Notes: generated by a model from the sequence alone, not told the origin. Shown: positions 1 through 5,235, numbered from the stretch's first letter. The stretch is DNA of 8,403 nucleotides from Dehalococcoidia bacterium (GCA_003552785.1 PUOQ01000114.1:1-8403), one strand, 5' to 3'. Numbers and translations: made by a program.

Positions 1-111
1 GAAGGCGTGGATACAGTTCAAAAGCAGATTGAAATCTGCCGGATGAAGGCCGGAATCAGTCCAGATGAGCCGGTCAAACTTTACCGTTTCAAGGTAAGGC
101 GATACCGGTAA
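1..111 (+). CDS. C-terminal tail of an unidentified protein (5' end outside window)
   Basis: Frame 1 is open from the first base to a TAA at 109-111 and gives the last 36 residues of a protein. The tail has a single cysteine in the stretch QIEICRMKAGISPDEP and ends in a strongly basic segment (KVRRYR). No domain is recognisable from so short a piece and I do not assign a function. The coding sense is supported by the uninterrupted frame, the charged, non-repetitive composition, and a 46-base gap before the next gene on the same strand, which would fit an operon. The start and most of the protein lie upstream of the window. Confidence 0.6.
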   Translation, partial: EGVDTVQKQIEICRMKAGISPDEPVKLYRFKVRRYR

Positions 112-157
112 ATACGGGTACAAACTTTATCAATATTTAATAAAAGGGGGCTATTTT

Positions 158-445
158 ATGGCTTATTACGGCGGAGGTGCAGTCGCTGCGGCCTATGCGG
201 CAATGGCACAGGCGGTTAAGGCTTCTGGTTCGATAGTAAGAGTCGAGCCGCAAGATTTTAAAATTATTCTCTCAAAAAATTCAAAACCACTGGTAGTAAT
301 GGCAACTGGCGGATTTATCAATAAAAACTACCAGTATTTGACCGGCTATAAAGGCCTCTCCTTCTTTACCAAATCCTCTTCTCCCTTAAACCTTTCCGGG
401 GATGTTGAGCTGGTAGAAGCTAAACAGATATGGATGCCTTCTTAA
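158..445 (+). CDS. conserved-looking 95-residue protein of unknown function
   Basis: I cannot assign a function. The ATG at 158 follows a purine-rich AAGGGGG (144-150) with 7 bases of spacing, a plausible ribosome site. The N-terminus is a Gly/Ala-rich, mildly hydrophobic segment (residues 1-25, starting MAYYGGGAVAAAYAAM), too short and small-residue-rich to be a confident membrane helix. The rest looks like a compact alternating beta-rich domain, with VRVEPQDFKIIL near residues 27-38 and a core around LVVMATGGF at residues 45-53. There are no cysteines or obvious catalytic motifs. It resembles small hypothetical proteins I remember from Dehalococcoides-type genomes, but that is memory, not a search. 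It sits between an unknown gene and a two-helix membrane protein, all on the + strand. Confidence 0.75.
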   Translation: MAYYGGGAVAAAYAAMAQAVKASGSIVRVEPQDFKIILSKNSKPLVVMATGGFINKNYQYLTGYKGLSFFTKSSSPLNLSGDVELVEAKQIWMPS

Positions 446-498
446 TGCGGCTGGCGTAAAGCAAGCATCTGGTTTACCAGGCTGCAAGCAGGAGTTAA

Positions 499-1017
499 AT
501 GAAGCAAATATTATACCGTGATTCAATCTATGAAGAAAGGCTTCCGCTTCCCGGATTTAAATTACTCGTCTTTTTAATGGCAGGTTTGGCGGTACTGTTT
601 TTCGGTTTTATGGTTTATAGTTTGTTGCATCCTGGAAATACCATAGATGGTTCCCCCGGGTGGTTCTGGTTCATTATGTTTTCCCTTTTTGCTTTTATAA
701 CCTGGCTGGTTTTAAACTTCCGGGAACTGGTAATAACCATGACCGGAGCGGGGGTTGAGGCCAGGTACGGACGCTTCAAACAGTTTCAGGCCTGGAATAA
801 TATAGCCGGTTTGAAGATTATTCAAAGGCCCGGGCTTCGGTATGGGGGCTGGGGGCTCAGGTGGGGCTGGTCCGGTGGCAGGCAGTATATTGTTTATAAT
901 ATCTGGGGCGCTCCTGTAGTTGAGCTAAAACTGAAAGAAGGTAAATATGGCAAGCTTTGTTTTTCCAGCCGCAACCCTCAAGAAGTTGCTTCAATTATTC
1001 AAAAGCAAACACGGTAG
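499..1017 (+). CDS. two-helix membrane protein with a cytoplasmic PH-like beta domain (172 aa)
   Basis: The ATG at 499 has a clear AGGAG (490-494) with 4 bases of spacing. Two hydrophobic segments, about residues 20-43 and 54-75, form a helical hairpin separated by a short loop. The remaining ~95 residues are soluble and beta-rich, with REL-VITMTGAGVEARYG near residues 75-91 and a Gly/Trp-rich stretch (YGGWGLRWGW, about 115-124). Two TM helices followed by a beta domain with a conserved 'lr.GGwGlR' segment resembles bacterial PH-like (bPH/YdbT-type) membrane proteins. That assignment is inference from architecture and the partner is unknown. The stop codon is only 5 bases before the rarA start, so the two are probably co-transcribed and may be translationally coupled. 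Confidence 0.8.
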   Translation: MKQILYRDSIYEERLPLPGFKLLVFLMAGLAVLFFGFMVYSLLHPGNTIDGSPGWFWFIMFSLFAFITWLVLNFRELVITMTGAGVEARYGRFKQFQAWNNIAGLKIIQRPGLRYGGWGLRWGWSGGRQYIVYNIWGAPVVELKLKEGKYGKLCFSSRNPQEVASIIQKQTR

Positions 1018-1022
1018 AGCTT

Positions 1023-2351
1023 ATGCAGGATATGTTTGGCGAAAGAGGTAAAGATTTAAAAGACAGGGGTGCTCCACTGGCAGCGCGTATGCGCCCGGCC
1101 GGATTTGATGAATTTATTGGCCAGGAGCACGTAACCGGGCCTGAAAGTGCCTTCAGGCGTTCCATTGAAGCAGACAGATTGCCCTCAGTTATTTTCTGGG
1201 GCCCTCCTGGAAGCGGAAAGACTACGCTGGCAAGTATTATTGCACTTACAACTAAATCTTATTTTTCTGCGGTTTCTGCTGTTAGCTCCGGCGTTGCTGA
1301 CCTGAGGAAAGTTGTAAACGAGGCTGAAAAAAGGCTGGGACTGACAGGCCAGAAAACAGTACTTTTTATAGATGAAATACACCGCTTCAACAAAGCACAG
1401 CAGGATGCAATTTTACCTTTTGTGGAAGATGGAACGGTAACTTTAATCGGAGCTACTACTGAGAACCCTTCTTTTGAGGTTGTTTCTCCTTTGCTTTCAC
1501 GTTGCCAGGTTATTACGCTCAGGTCTTTAAACGATGATGAAATCCGTGCCATTATATTAAGAGCGGTTAAAGATTCATTAAAAGGCCTGGGCAAGTTAAA
1601 TATAAGCATTGACGAGGACGCTTTTGGTTACCTGGTGTCGATGGCTGATCATGACGCCAGGCAGGCCTTGAATTACCTTGAAATGGCTGCCAGCAGTGTT
1701 GACCCCGGCGATCAGGGTGAAAGGCGTATCACCATCAGTATAATTGAAGATGTCGTCCAGCACCGGGCACTTAAGTATGACAAAGATGGAAGTTATCACT
1801 ACGACACAATATCTGCGTTGCACAAAACCATGCGGGGAAGCGACCCTGACGCTGCTATTTACTGGCTGGTGCGCATGGTAGAAGCCGGTGAAGATCCGCT
1901 GTATATAGCCCGCCGCCTTATCCGTTTTGCCTCTGAAGATATAGGCATGGCAGACCCGCAGGCACTGGTGATTGCCATGTCAGCCCAGCAGGCAGTTCAC
2001 TTTGTTGGCATGCCTGAAGCACGGCTGGCACTGGCCCAGGCGGTAGTTTACCTGGCTGTTGCACCCAAGAGCAATTCTCTTTATGCTGCTTATAACGAGG
2101 CCGCCTCAGATATTTCTAAAGCTGGCGATGAACCGGTACCGCTCCACCTAAGAAACGCGGTTACCAGCCTTATGAAGGAAAGCGGTTATGGCGAGGGTTA
2201 TAAATACGCTCATCACTATAAAGGGCATTTTGTGCGTCAGCAAAATTTGCCGGATTCTCTCAAGAACAGAAGGTATTACCAGCCAGGAGACCAGGGTTTT
2301 GAGGCTGAAGTAACCAGGCGCTTGAAATACTGGTGGCCGGAACGTTTTTAA
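1023..2351 (+). CDS. rarA: replication-associated recombination protein A (RarA/MgsA), AAA+ ATPase
   Basis: RarA is a clamp-loader-like AAA+ ATPase acting at stalled replication forks and single-strand gaps, related to eukaryotic Mgs1/WRNIP1. With the ATG at 1023 the protein has 442 residues, the usual family length. It shows Walker A GPPGSGKT (about residues 60-67), Walker B VLFIDEIH (113-120), sensor 1 GATTEN (143-148), an arginine finger in LLSRC (~160) and a sensor 2-like HDARQALN (~210-217). The C-terminal MgsA-type oligomerisation region includes RRLIRFASEDIGMADP (~297-312). The frame is open back to a TTG at 957, but that would overlap the preceding gene by 61 bases. The ATG at 1023 has GGTAGAG just upstream, and the next ATG (1032) is too close to its AGGA. 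All key ATPase residues are present. Confidence 0.95.
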   Translation: MQDMFGERGKDLKDRGAPLAARMRPAGFDEFIGQEHVTGPESAFRRSIEADRLPSVIFWGPPGSGKTTLASIIALTTKSYFSAVSAVSSGVADLRKVVNEAEKRLGLTGQKTVLFIDEIHRFNKAQQDAILPFVEDGTVTLIGATTENPSFEVVSPLLSRCQVITLRSLNDDEIRAIILRAVKDSLKGLGKLNISIDEDAFGYLVSMADHDARQALNYLEMAASSVDPGDQGERRITISIIEDVVQHRALKYDKDGSYHYDTISALHKTMRGSDPDAAIYWLVRMVEAGEDPLYIARRLIRFASEDIGMADPQALVIAMSAQQAVHFVGMPEARLALAQAVVYLAVAPKSNSLYAAYNEAASDISKAGDEPVPLHLRNAVTSLMKESGYGEGYKYAHHYKGHFVRQQNLPDSLKNRRYYQPGDQGFEAEVTRRLKYWWPERF

Positions 2352-2387
2352 AAATTTTTAAGCGTTCGGTTTTTAAGTTCAAAAAAC

Positions 2388-2417
2388 GTGTTTATTTAAC
2401 TGGTTTTAGTGTATAAT
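2388..2417 (+). promoter_or_regulatory. candidate sigma-70-type promoter for the small zinc-finger gene
   Basis: A perfect -10 TATAAT lies at 2412-2417, preceded by GTG, in the AT-rich gap after rarA. The -35 match is poor (GTGTTT at 2388-2393, or TGTTTA one base on). Transcription would begin near 2424, about 10 bases before the ATG at 2435, leaving only enough leader for the AAAAGG ribosome site. The call rests mainly on the -10 and on the fit with the following gene. Confidence 0.5.
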
Positions 2418-2434
2418 CACCTTAAAAGGTTGAG

Positions 2435-2608
2435 ATGAATAACGGAATGTCAATACTTTCAAAATGCCCGAGGTGCGGTGGTACTGGAAAAGTGCCCAAG
2501 AGCCTGCCTCTTGGGGCCAATCCAAAGGCTCCGCTAACCCGGCCGGATAAAATGGGCTACAAGCAGTGTCCGGGGTGTAATGGCACTGGCAGTATAGGGA
2601 TAAAATAA
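2435..2608 (+). CDS. 57-residue standalone DnaJ-type zinc-finger protein
   Basis: This short gene has an ATG at 2435 (MNNGMSILSK...) and a TAA at 2606-2608. It carries exactly two CxxCxGxG motifs: CPRCGGTG at residues 11-18 and CPGCNGTG at 45-52. These are the four-cysteine repeats of the DnaJ/Hsp40 zinc domain, and one pair makes a single zinc site. A 26-residue basic, Pro-rich linker joins the two knuckles. There is no J domain, membrane segment or other domain. A TATAAT box 18 bases upstream of the ATG, an AAAAGG ribosome site (2424-2429) and a hairpin directly after the stop make a complete one-gene unit. Standalone DnaJ-like zinc proteins include the ~53-residue anti-TRAP of Bacillus, but its two cysteine pairs are much closer together, so shared function is not implied. 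The target is unknown; protein or RNA binding is likely. An internal ATG at 2447 has a poorer ribosome site. Confidence 0.85.
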   Translation: MNNGMSILSKCPRCGGTGKVPKSLPLGANPKAPLTRPDKMGYKQCPGCNGTGSIGIK

Positions 2609-2637
2609 ACCGCTCCAAAATACTGGTGGAGCGGTTT
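2607..2637. terminator. perfect 11-bp hairpin, probable bidirectional terminator
   Basis: The left arm at 2607-2617 and right arm at 2627-2637 are perfectly complementary over 11 bp (core ACCGCTCC/GGAGCGGT), with a 9-base loop. The left arm begins inside the TAA of the zinc-finger gene. On the + strand only TTTCCATTTG follows, a weak U-tract. On the - strand the stem is followed by TTTATTTTAT, a better one. It therefore probably ends the + strand zinc-finger transcript and also stops - strand transcription arriving from the gene at 2788-2985. Confidence 0.6.
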
Positions 2638-2787
2638 CCATTTGAAAAACCCTGTAAATATTAAGCTGTTTTACTCAGTTATTCCCAGTTGTCTCCTTTA
2701 GGCGGATAACGCGTTCAGTGCACGAGAAAATGGCTCGCGGATGAAGGGCGGCACGTTTATACCCGAAAAGCAGGCCGCAGGTCATTT
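2638..2787. other. intergenic stretch with no recognised feature
   Basis: Between the hairpin and the end of the convergent - strand gene I see only very short open frames (19 codons or fewer, no convincing ribosome site with a start). There is no tRNA-like fold and no good hairpin plus T-run. It is probably the 3' untranslated region of the - strand transcript. Confidence 0.4.
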
Positions 2788-2985
2788 TTAGACCCTTGCC
2801 TTTGAAGGTGAAGCATACAGGCTTTTCCTGGTCCGCTCCCAAAGATAGGCATAGCGTTTTTCAGGGCTCATCATGCGCCACTTGGCACGGGATATCATCT
2901 TACGCCCCGCCGGGGACATTACAAAGCCACCTACTACCAGAGCTCCAGTAAGGACCAGCAGTCCATTTTTAGTTTTGGCGTCCAT
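2788..2985 (-). CDS. small basic single-pass membrane protein (65 aa), paralogue of the 37-aa neighbour
   Basis: I do not recognise a named family. The ATG at 2985 is chosen because a strong GGAGG (2991-2995) lies 5 bases upstream. The frame is open to a TTG at 3009, but that would place the ribosome site inside the coding sequence. Residues ~8-24 (LLVLTGALVVGGFV) form one hydrophobic helix. The remaining ~40 residues are very basic (about 14 Lys/Arg against 3 acidic overall), which by the positive-inside rule suggests a cytoplasmic tail. The tail contains W-R-M-MSPEKRYAYLW-ERT (about residues 36-52), and this block reappears in the gene immediately upstream. Helix-then-basic-tail loosely recalls YtxH-like small membrane proteins, but the similarity is too vague to name. 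A TATAAT at 3020-3025 could drive it alone, or it may be read through from upstream. Confidence 0.75.
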   Translation of the reverse strand: MDAKTKNGLLVLTGALVVGGFVMSPAGRKMISRAKWRMMSPEKRYAYLWERTRKSLYASPSKARV

Positions 2986-3019
2986 ATTTTCCTCCAAGGT
3001 AGTGTTCAACTCCCTTTAT

Positions 3020-3025
3020 ATTATA
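3020..3025 (-). promoter_or_regulatory. candidate -10 box for the 65-aa membrane protein gene
   Basis: On the - strand this reads TATAAT in the context CGTGTATAATATAAAGGG, 35 bases upstream of the ATG at 2985. No good -35 sits 16-18 bases further up (GTGGTG at best). The box overlaps the stop codon of the 37-residue gene, so it is partly constrained by coding and could be coincidental. Confidence 0.4.
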
Positions 3026-3134
3026 CACGGTTTTTAGTTCTGCACCACAAATATGCATACCTTTTCTCAGGTGACATAAAAGTCCACCGAATATTAAATA
3101 CCATTCTCCGCCAGAGTTCAACCATTTTCTCCAT
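3021..3134 (-). CDS. 37-residue basic micro-protein sharing the MSPEKRYAYLW motif with its downstream neighbour
   Basis: The frame runs from ATG at 3132-3134 to TAA at 3021-3023. A near-perfect ribosome site AGGGAGG (3141-3147) lies 6 bases upstream, and a TATAAT (3165-3170) lies just before that. The protein starts MEKMVELWRR and has 9 Lys/Arg, 3 acidic residues and 3 tryptophans, without a membrane helix. Its C-terminal half, RW-T-F-MSPEKRYAYLW-C-RT, aligns without gaps to residues 36-52 of the 65-aa protein downstream. In the shared 11-residue block, five codons differ between the two genes (Ser, Glu, Arg, Ala, Leu) and every change is synonymous, as are those at the following Arg and Thr. 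This pattern indicates selection on the protein in both copies. It may be a shortened tandem duplicate that has kept the basic motif and lost the helix. The function is unknown. Confidence 0.7.
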   Translation of the reverse strand: MEKMVELWRRMVFNIRWTFMSPEKRYAYLWCRTKNRV

Positions 3135-3164
3135 TTCAGCCCTCCCTGTATTGTTGAGTCGGTT

Positions 3165-3170
3165 ATTATA
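3165..3170 (-). promoter_or_regulatory. candidate -10 box for the 37-aa micro-gene
   Basis: On the - strand this reads TATAAT in the context GCGTTATAATAACC, 30 bases upstream of the ATG at 3134 and just before the AGGGAGG ribosome site. The -35 region (AACCTT near 3188-3193) matches consensus poorly. Read-through from the lipoprotein genes upstream is an alternative. Confidence 0.4.
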
Positions 3171-3215
3171 ACGCTGGAGATTTGAAAAAGGTTAGGGCTT
3201 ATTGGGCAAATCGGG

Positions 3216-3638
3216 TTATTTTTTACTTATCGTAAGCAGTAAGCGGTAATCCTCCCTTTCTATTTCAGCATTTTTTTCAGGGTACGGTGTTACTTTGTAG
3301 CGCAGGCGGTATTCCTTGTAAATTTCTTCTTCATAATCATCCGATAACCCGGGTTGCACCAGCACCATTTTGTACTCATCCTGGCTGTCTCTTAGCTCAA
3401 TCATAACGCTTATTCTGCCAGGCCAGGTGCATTCTGCATCCGCCGGGCAGCGGCTGTCTTCAAGGATATCTAAAAATTCAATTTCAAGGCCATGGCCGAA
3501 TAGAACTGCTTTTTGCCCCGGAGCAAGGGGGAAACCATAGTCAAGCACTGCACCCACTTCGCTGGTGCGTCCGCCACAGCCAGCAAGTGCCAGTAATATT
3601 ACCATAAGCAGGGAAATTGTAACCGCGAGTCTTCTCAT
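3216..3638 (-). CDS. secreted lipoprotein with a DSRCP...C.W.G beta domain (140 aa)
   Basis: The ATG at 3638 follows AAGGAGG (3646-3652) at a good distance. Residues 1-21 are a lipoprotein signal peptide: two arginines, a hydrophobic core, then lipobox LAGC with Cys21 as the predicted lipidated residue. After cleavage the protein is anchored outside the membrane by a short linker. The mature domain has DSRCPADAECTWPG at about residues 61-74, followed by alternating beta strands and an end of the form 'Y.v.PyP......i...dY.l.lti'. I recognise this as a widespread secreted domain in hypothetical proteins. The paired Cys64 and Cys70 could form a disulfide. Its biochemical role is unknown to me. 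It follows another secreted protein with a 15-base gap, so the two form an operon and probably share a surface role. Confidence 0.85.
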   Translation of the reverse strand: MRRLAVTISLLMVILLALAGCGGRTSEVGAVLDYGFPLAPGQKAVLFGHGLEIEFLDILEDSRCPADAECTWPGRISVMIELRDSQDEYKMVLVQPGLSDDYEEEIYKEYRLRYKVTPYPEKNAEIEREDYRLLLTISKK

Positions 3639-3653
3639 GACTCTGCCTCCTTA

Positions 3654-4037
3654 TTAGCGCCTACCTGTGTCCAGAGTAATGTCTAGCAACATTGTGGTTC
3701 CGCTTTTTGCTTCAACAACTACCGGCATACCTTCTGCTCTTCCAATACTGCCCATCCGGTACAGGTCTACTACATAATTGCCCGGGCGGACTTCGGCCCG
3801 GTAAAACCCGCTGTCGTCCAGGCTGACTACCTGCGAAAGCTTGCCAGTCTGGGTTTCATAAATCATAACCTGGCAGGCCGAAAAAGCGATAGGAGGGCTT
3901 TCCCCCTCCTCGGGTTTGGGCAGGATGGTCACAGTCCCTTCTATGTATGATGGTTGCCCCAGTGTGCAAGCTGGAAATGCAGCTATTATGACCGATATTA
4001 CCAGCCCGGTTGCAAGAAGCCTTGCCAAAAACTTCAT
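3654..4037 (-). CDS. secreted (lipo)protein with carboxypeptidase-regulatory-like beta-sandwich (127 aa)
   Basis: The ATG at 4037 has AGGAG (4048-4052) about 10 bases upstream, a rather long spacing. Residues 1-24 form an export signal: Lys2, Arg6, a hydrophobic core and FPAC at 21-24. This is an imperfect lipobox because position -3 is Phe, so Cys24 may be lipidated or the signal may be cut by signal peptidase I. The mature part fits a small transthyretin/carboxypeptidase-regulatory-like fold: YIEGTVTI at the first strand (31-38), VMIYETQTGK in the middle (57-66), and the hallmark G-FYRAEVRPGNYVVDL (77-91). Such domains are usually structural or ligand-binding surface modules. It is the first gene of a two-gene lipoprotein operon with a recognisable promoter upstream. 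The specific function is unknown. Confidence 0.85.
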   Translation of the reverse strand: MKFLARLLATGLVISVIIAAFPACTLGQPSYIEGTVTILPKPEEGESPPIAFSACQVMIYETQTGKLSQVVSLDDSGFYRAEVRPGNYVVDLYRMGSIGRAEGMPVVVEAKSGTTMLLDITLDTGRR

Positions 4038-4119
4038 TTAACTATTACTCCTGTTAATGCTATCTATAAATACCCTGCCCCTTTTTCCGGGAACAAAAAT
4101 TACATTTTAGCTTATTGCT

Positions 4120-4149
4120 ATTCTAGATTGGCGCCACGATTAAAGTCAA
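4120..4149 (-). promoter_or_regulatory. sigma-70-type promoter for the lipoprotein operon
   Basis: On the - strand, -35 TTGACT (4144-4149) and -10 TAGAAT (4120-4125) are separated by 18 bp. Both match consensus at five of six positions. Transcription would start near 4113, giving a ~75-base leader before the ATG at 4037. It is divergent from the ispH promoter. Confidence 0.65.
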
Positions 4150-4202
4150 ACACCGGTCAAAATGCTTTCCTTAGTCCGGGTTAAATTATAACCTGACGTT
4201 TT

Positions 4203-4232
4203 TTGGCATACGCAGGATTTAAGGGTTATAAT
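4203..4232 (+). promoter_or_regulatory. sigma-70-type promoter for ispH
   Basis: -35 TTGGCA (4203-4208) matches five of six, and -10 TATAAT (4227-4232) is perfect, with 18 bp spacing. Predicted transcription start is near 4239, about 25 bases before the ispH GTG and only a few bases before an out-of-frame ATG at 4242. Confidence 0.7.
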
Positions 4233-4241
4233 CTAGTTGTA

Positions 4242-4283
4242 ATGAAAGAAGGGCTTGGCAGGAAGTGGCATTCGAATTATTAA
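4242..4283 (+). CDS. possible 13-codon leader ORF overlapping the ispH start
   Basis: An ATG at 4242, about 3 bases after the predicted transcription start, opens a 13-residue frame (MKEGLGRKWHSNY) ending at TAA 4281-4283. It overlaps the ispH start in another frame. It has no ribosome site and could only be read as a near-leaderless start. It could compete with or couple to ispH translation, or be chance. Confidence 0.2.
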   Translation: MKEGLGRKWHSNY

Positions 4284-5119
4284 CCCCTGCTTCCATGGGT
4301 TTTTGCCAGGGGGTTCGGCGGGCTATTGAGCGAGTTATACAGGTTTCGAATGAGCGCAATGGAGTGCAGACACTGGGTGCACTGGTTCATAACCGGCAGG
4401 TGCAGAGGCGGCTGGACGAAAACGGTGTAAAGGTGGTTGATTCAGTTGAATCAATAACCGGAGATGTGGTGGTGATAAGTGCTCATGGCGTTGGCCCCAG
4501 AGTTATTGAGGAAATTAAGTCGCGCAATGTCGGCATAATTGATACCACCTGCCCTTATGTGTCACGGGCTCAGCAGGCCGCCTCAAGATTGCATCAGTCT
4601 GGGTTTTACGTGGTGGTATTTGGTGATGCAGATCATGTTGAAGTAAAGGGTATACTCGGATGGGCTGCAGAACAGGGTATTGCAACGCTGGATGTGGAAA
4701 GTTTGTTGCAAAATGTTTCTTTGCCGCGCAAAATCGGCATTGTTTCCCAGACGACCCAGATACCCGATCGTTTTGCCGCTTTTGTGGCTTCACTGGTAAA
4801 CTCGAAATTATTTAAAGATGCCGAGGTGCGCATCATTGACACCATATGTCATGACAGCCGAAAGCGCCAGGCAGAGACGCTTGATATGGCCGGGAGGTGC
4901 GACCTGGTTTTTGTTATAGGGGGTCGGCATAGTGCCAATACCCGCCATTTGAAGGAATTATGCGGAGCGGTAACAGAAACCTGCCTGATTGAAACTGCAT
5001 CTGAAGTATTCCCATCTGTTCTTGAGGGCAGGCAAAGAGTGGGTGTTACCGCCGGAGCGTCAACTGATGATGACACAATAAATAATGTTATAAAGTATTT
5101 AAAAGAACTTTCAGGATAG
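4265..5119 (+). CDS. ispH: 4-hydroxy-3-methylbut-2-enyl diphosphate reductase (IspH/LytB)
   Basis: IspH carries out the last step of the MEP pathway, reducing HMBPP to isopentenyl and dimethylallyl diphosphate in the cytoplasm with a [4Fe-4S] cluster. The three cluster cysteines are present: Cys14 in MGFCQGV, Cys96 in DTTCPYV and Cys195 in DTICHDS. Substrate-site residues are also recognisable: His42 (VHN), His74 (SAHGV), His124 and Glu126 in HVEVKG (usually HPEV), the TTQ at 163-165, S-A-N at 223-225 (often SSN) and Ser266 in TAGAST. At 284 residues it is full length. The start is GTG at 4265, because no in-frame ATG exists upstream and the N-terminus fits the family. Its ribosome site is unclear: AGAAGGG is ~12 bases away and AGGAA nearly touches the start. 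It has its own promoter and precedes trpS with a 116-base gap. Confidence 0.95.
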   Translation: MAFELLTPASMGFCQGVRRAIERVIQVSNERNGVQTLGALVHNRQVQRRLDENGVKVVDSVESITGDVVVISAHGVGPRVIEEIKSRNVGIIDTTCPYVSRAQQAASRLHQSGFYVVVFGDADHVEVKGILGWAAEQGIATLDVESLLQNVSLPRKIGIVSQTTQIPDRFAAFVASLVNSKLFKDAEVRIIDTICHDSRKRQAETLDMAGRCDLVFVIGGRHSANTRHLKELCGAVTETCLIETASEVFPSVLEGRQRVGVTAGASTDDDTINNVIKYLKELSG

Positions 5120-5128
5120 ATAAATTAT

Positions 5129-5157
5129 TGCCATGATGGCAGGGCAGTAAATTTTTT
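5129..5157 (+). terminator. weak terminator candidate after ispH
   Basis: A 5-bp stem TGCCA/TGGCA (5129-5133 and 5137-5141) with a 3-base loop is followed, after nine bases, by a run of six T (5152-5157). The stem is short and not directly next to the T-run, so termination would be partial at best. Confidence 0.25.
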
Positions 5158-5179
5158 CCGGGCCTGTCAAAATGGTAAT

Positions 5180-5209
5180 TTGCCGCCTAATTTAGCTTTG
5201 TGATAGACT
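5180..5209 (+). promoter_or_regulatory. weak promoter candidate for trpS
   Basis: TTGCCG (5180-5185) and TAGACT (5204-5209) are separated by 18 bp, each matching consensus at four of six positions. The predicted start near 5216 would give a ~20-base leader before the ATG at 5236. That leaves no room for a T-box or other long leader. Read-through from ispH is an alternative. Confidence 0.3.
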
Positions 5210-5235
5210 CCAATACTACCTGACAGAGGAGAAAC

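Noticed and set aside
451..482. Inverted repeat CTG..GTAAA / TTTACCAG between two + strand genes
   Set aside because: It needs a 2-base bulge and a long loop, and no T-run follows. The spacing fits a simple intra-operon gap.
957..1022. N-terminal extension of rarA from a TTG at 957
   Set aside because: It would overlap the preceding gene by 61 bases, the added residues do not look like RarA, and the ATG at 1023 gives the usual family length with a ribosome site.
2367..2388. AT-rich imperfect hairpin after rarA as a terminator
   Set aside because: The stem is almost all A-T with a mismatch and is not followed by a proper T-run. The 14-bp palindrome at 2348-2361 is likewise pure A/T.
2435..2608. 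Anti-TRAP identity for the small zinc-finger protein
   Set aside because: The cysteine pairs are about 30 residues apart here but only about 10 in anti-TRAP, and no TRAP gene is in view. Only the zinc-motif type is shared.
2406..2618. 70-residue open frame on the - strand
   Set aside because: It is the antisense shadow of the zinc-finger gene, whose cysteine motifs, promoter and ribosome site are clear on the + strand.
4185..4190. Second TATAAT on the - strand in the divergent region
   Set aside because: There is no -35 at a suitable distance, and the TTGACT/TAGAAT pair closer to the lipoprotein genes is a better promoter.
4515..5076. Several open frames on the - strand inside ispH
   Set aside because: All are antisense to conserved IspH motifs and have no ribosome site or family features.
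5120..5235. T-box or tryptophan-responsive leader before trpS
   Set aside because: The gap is only 116 bases, with no T-box sequence, specifier loop or antiterminator pairing that I can find, and the candidate promoter leaves about 20 bases of leader.
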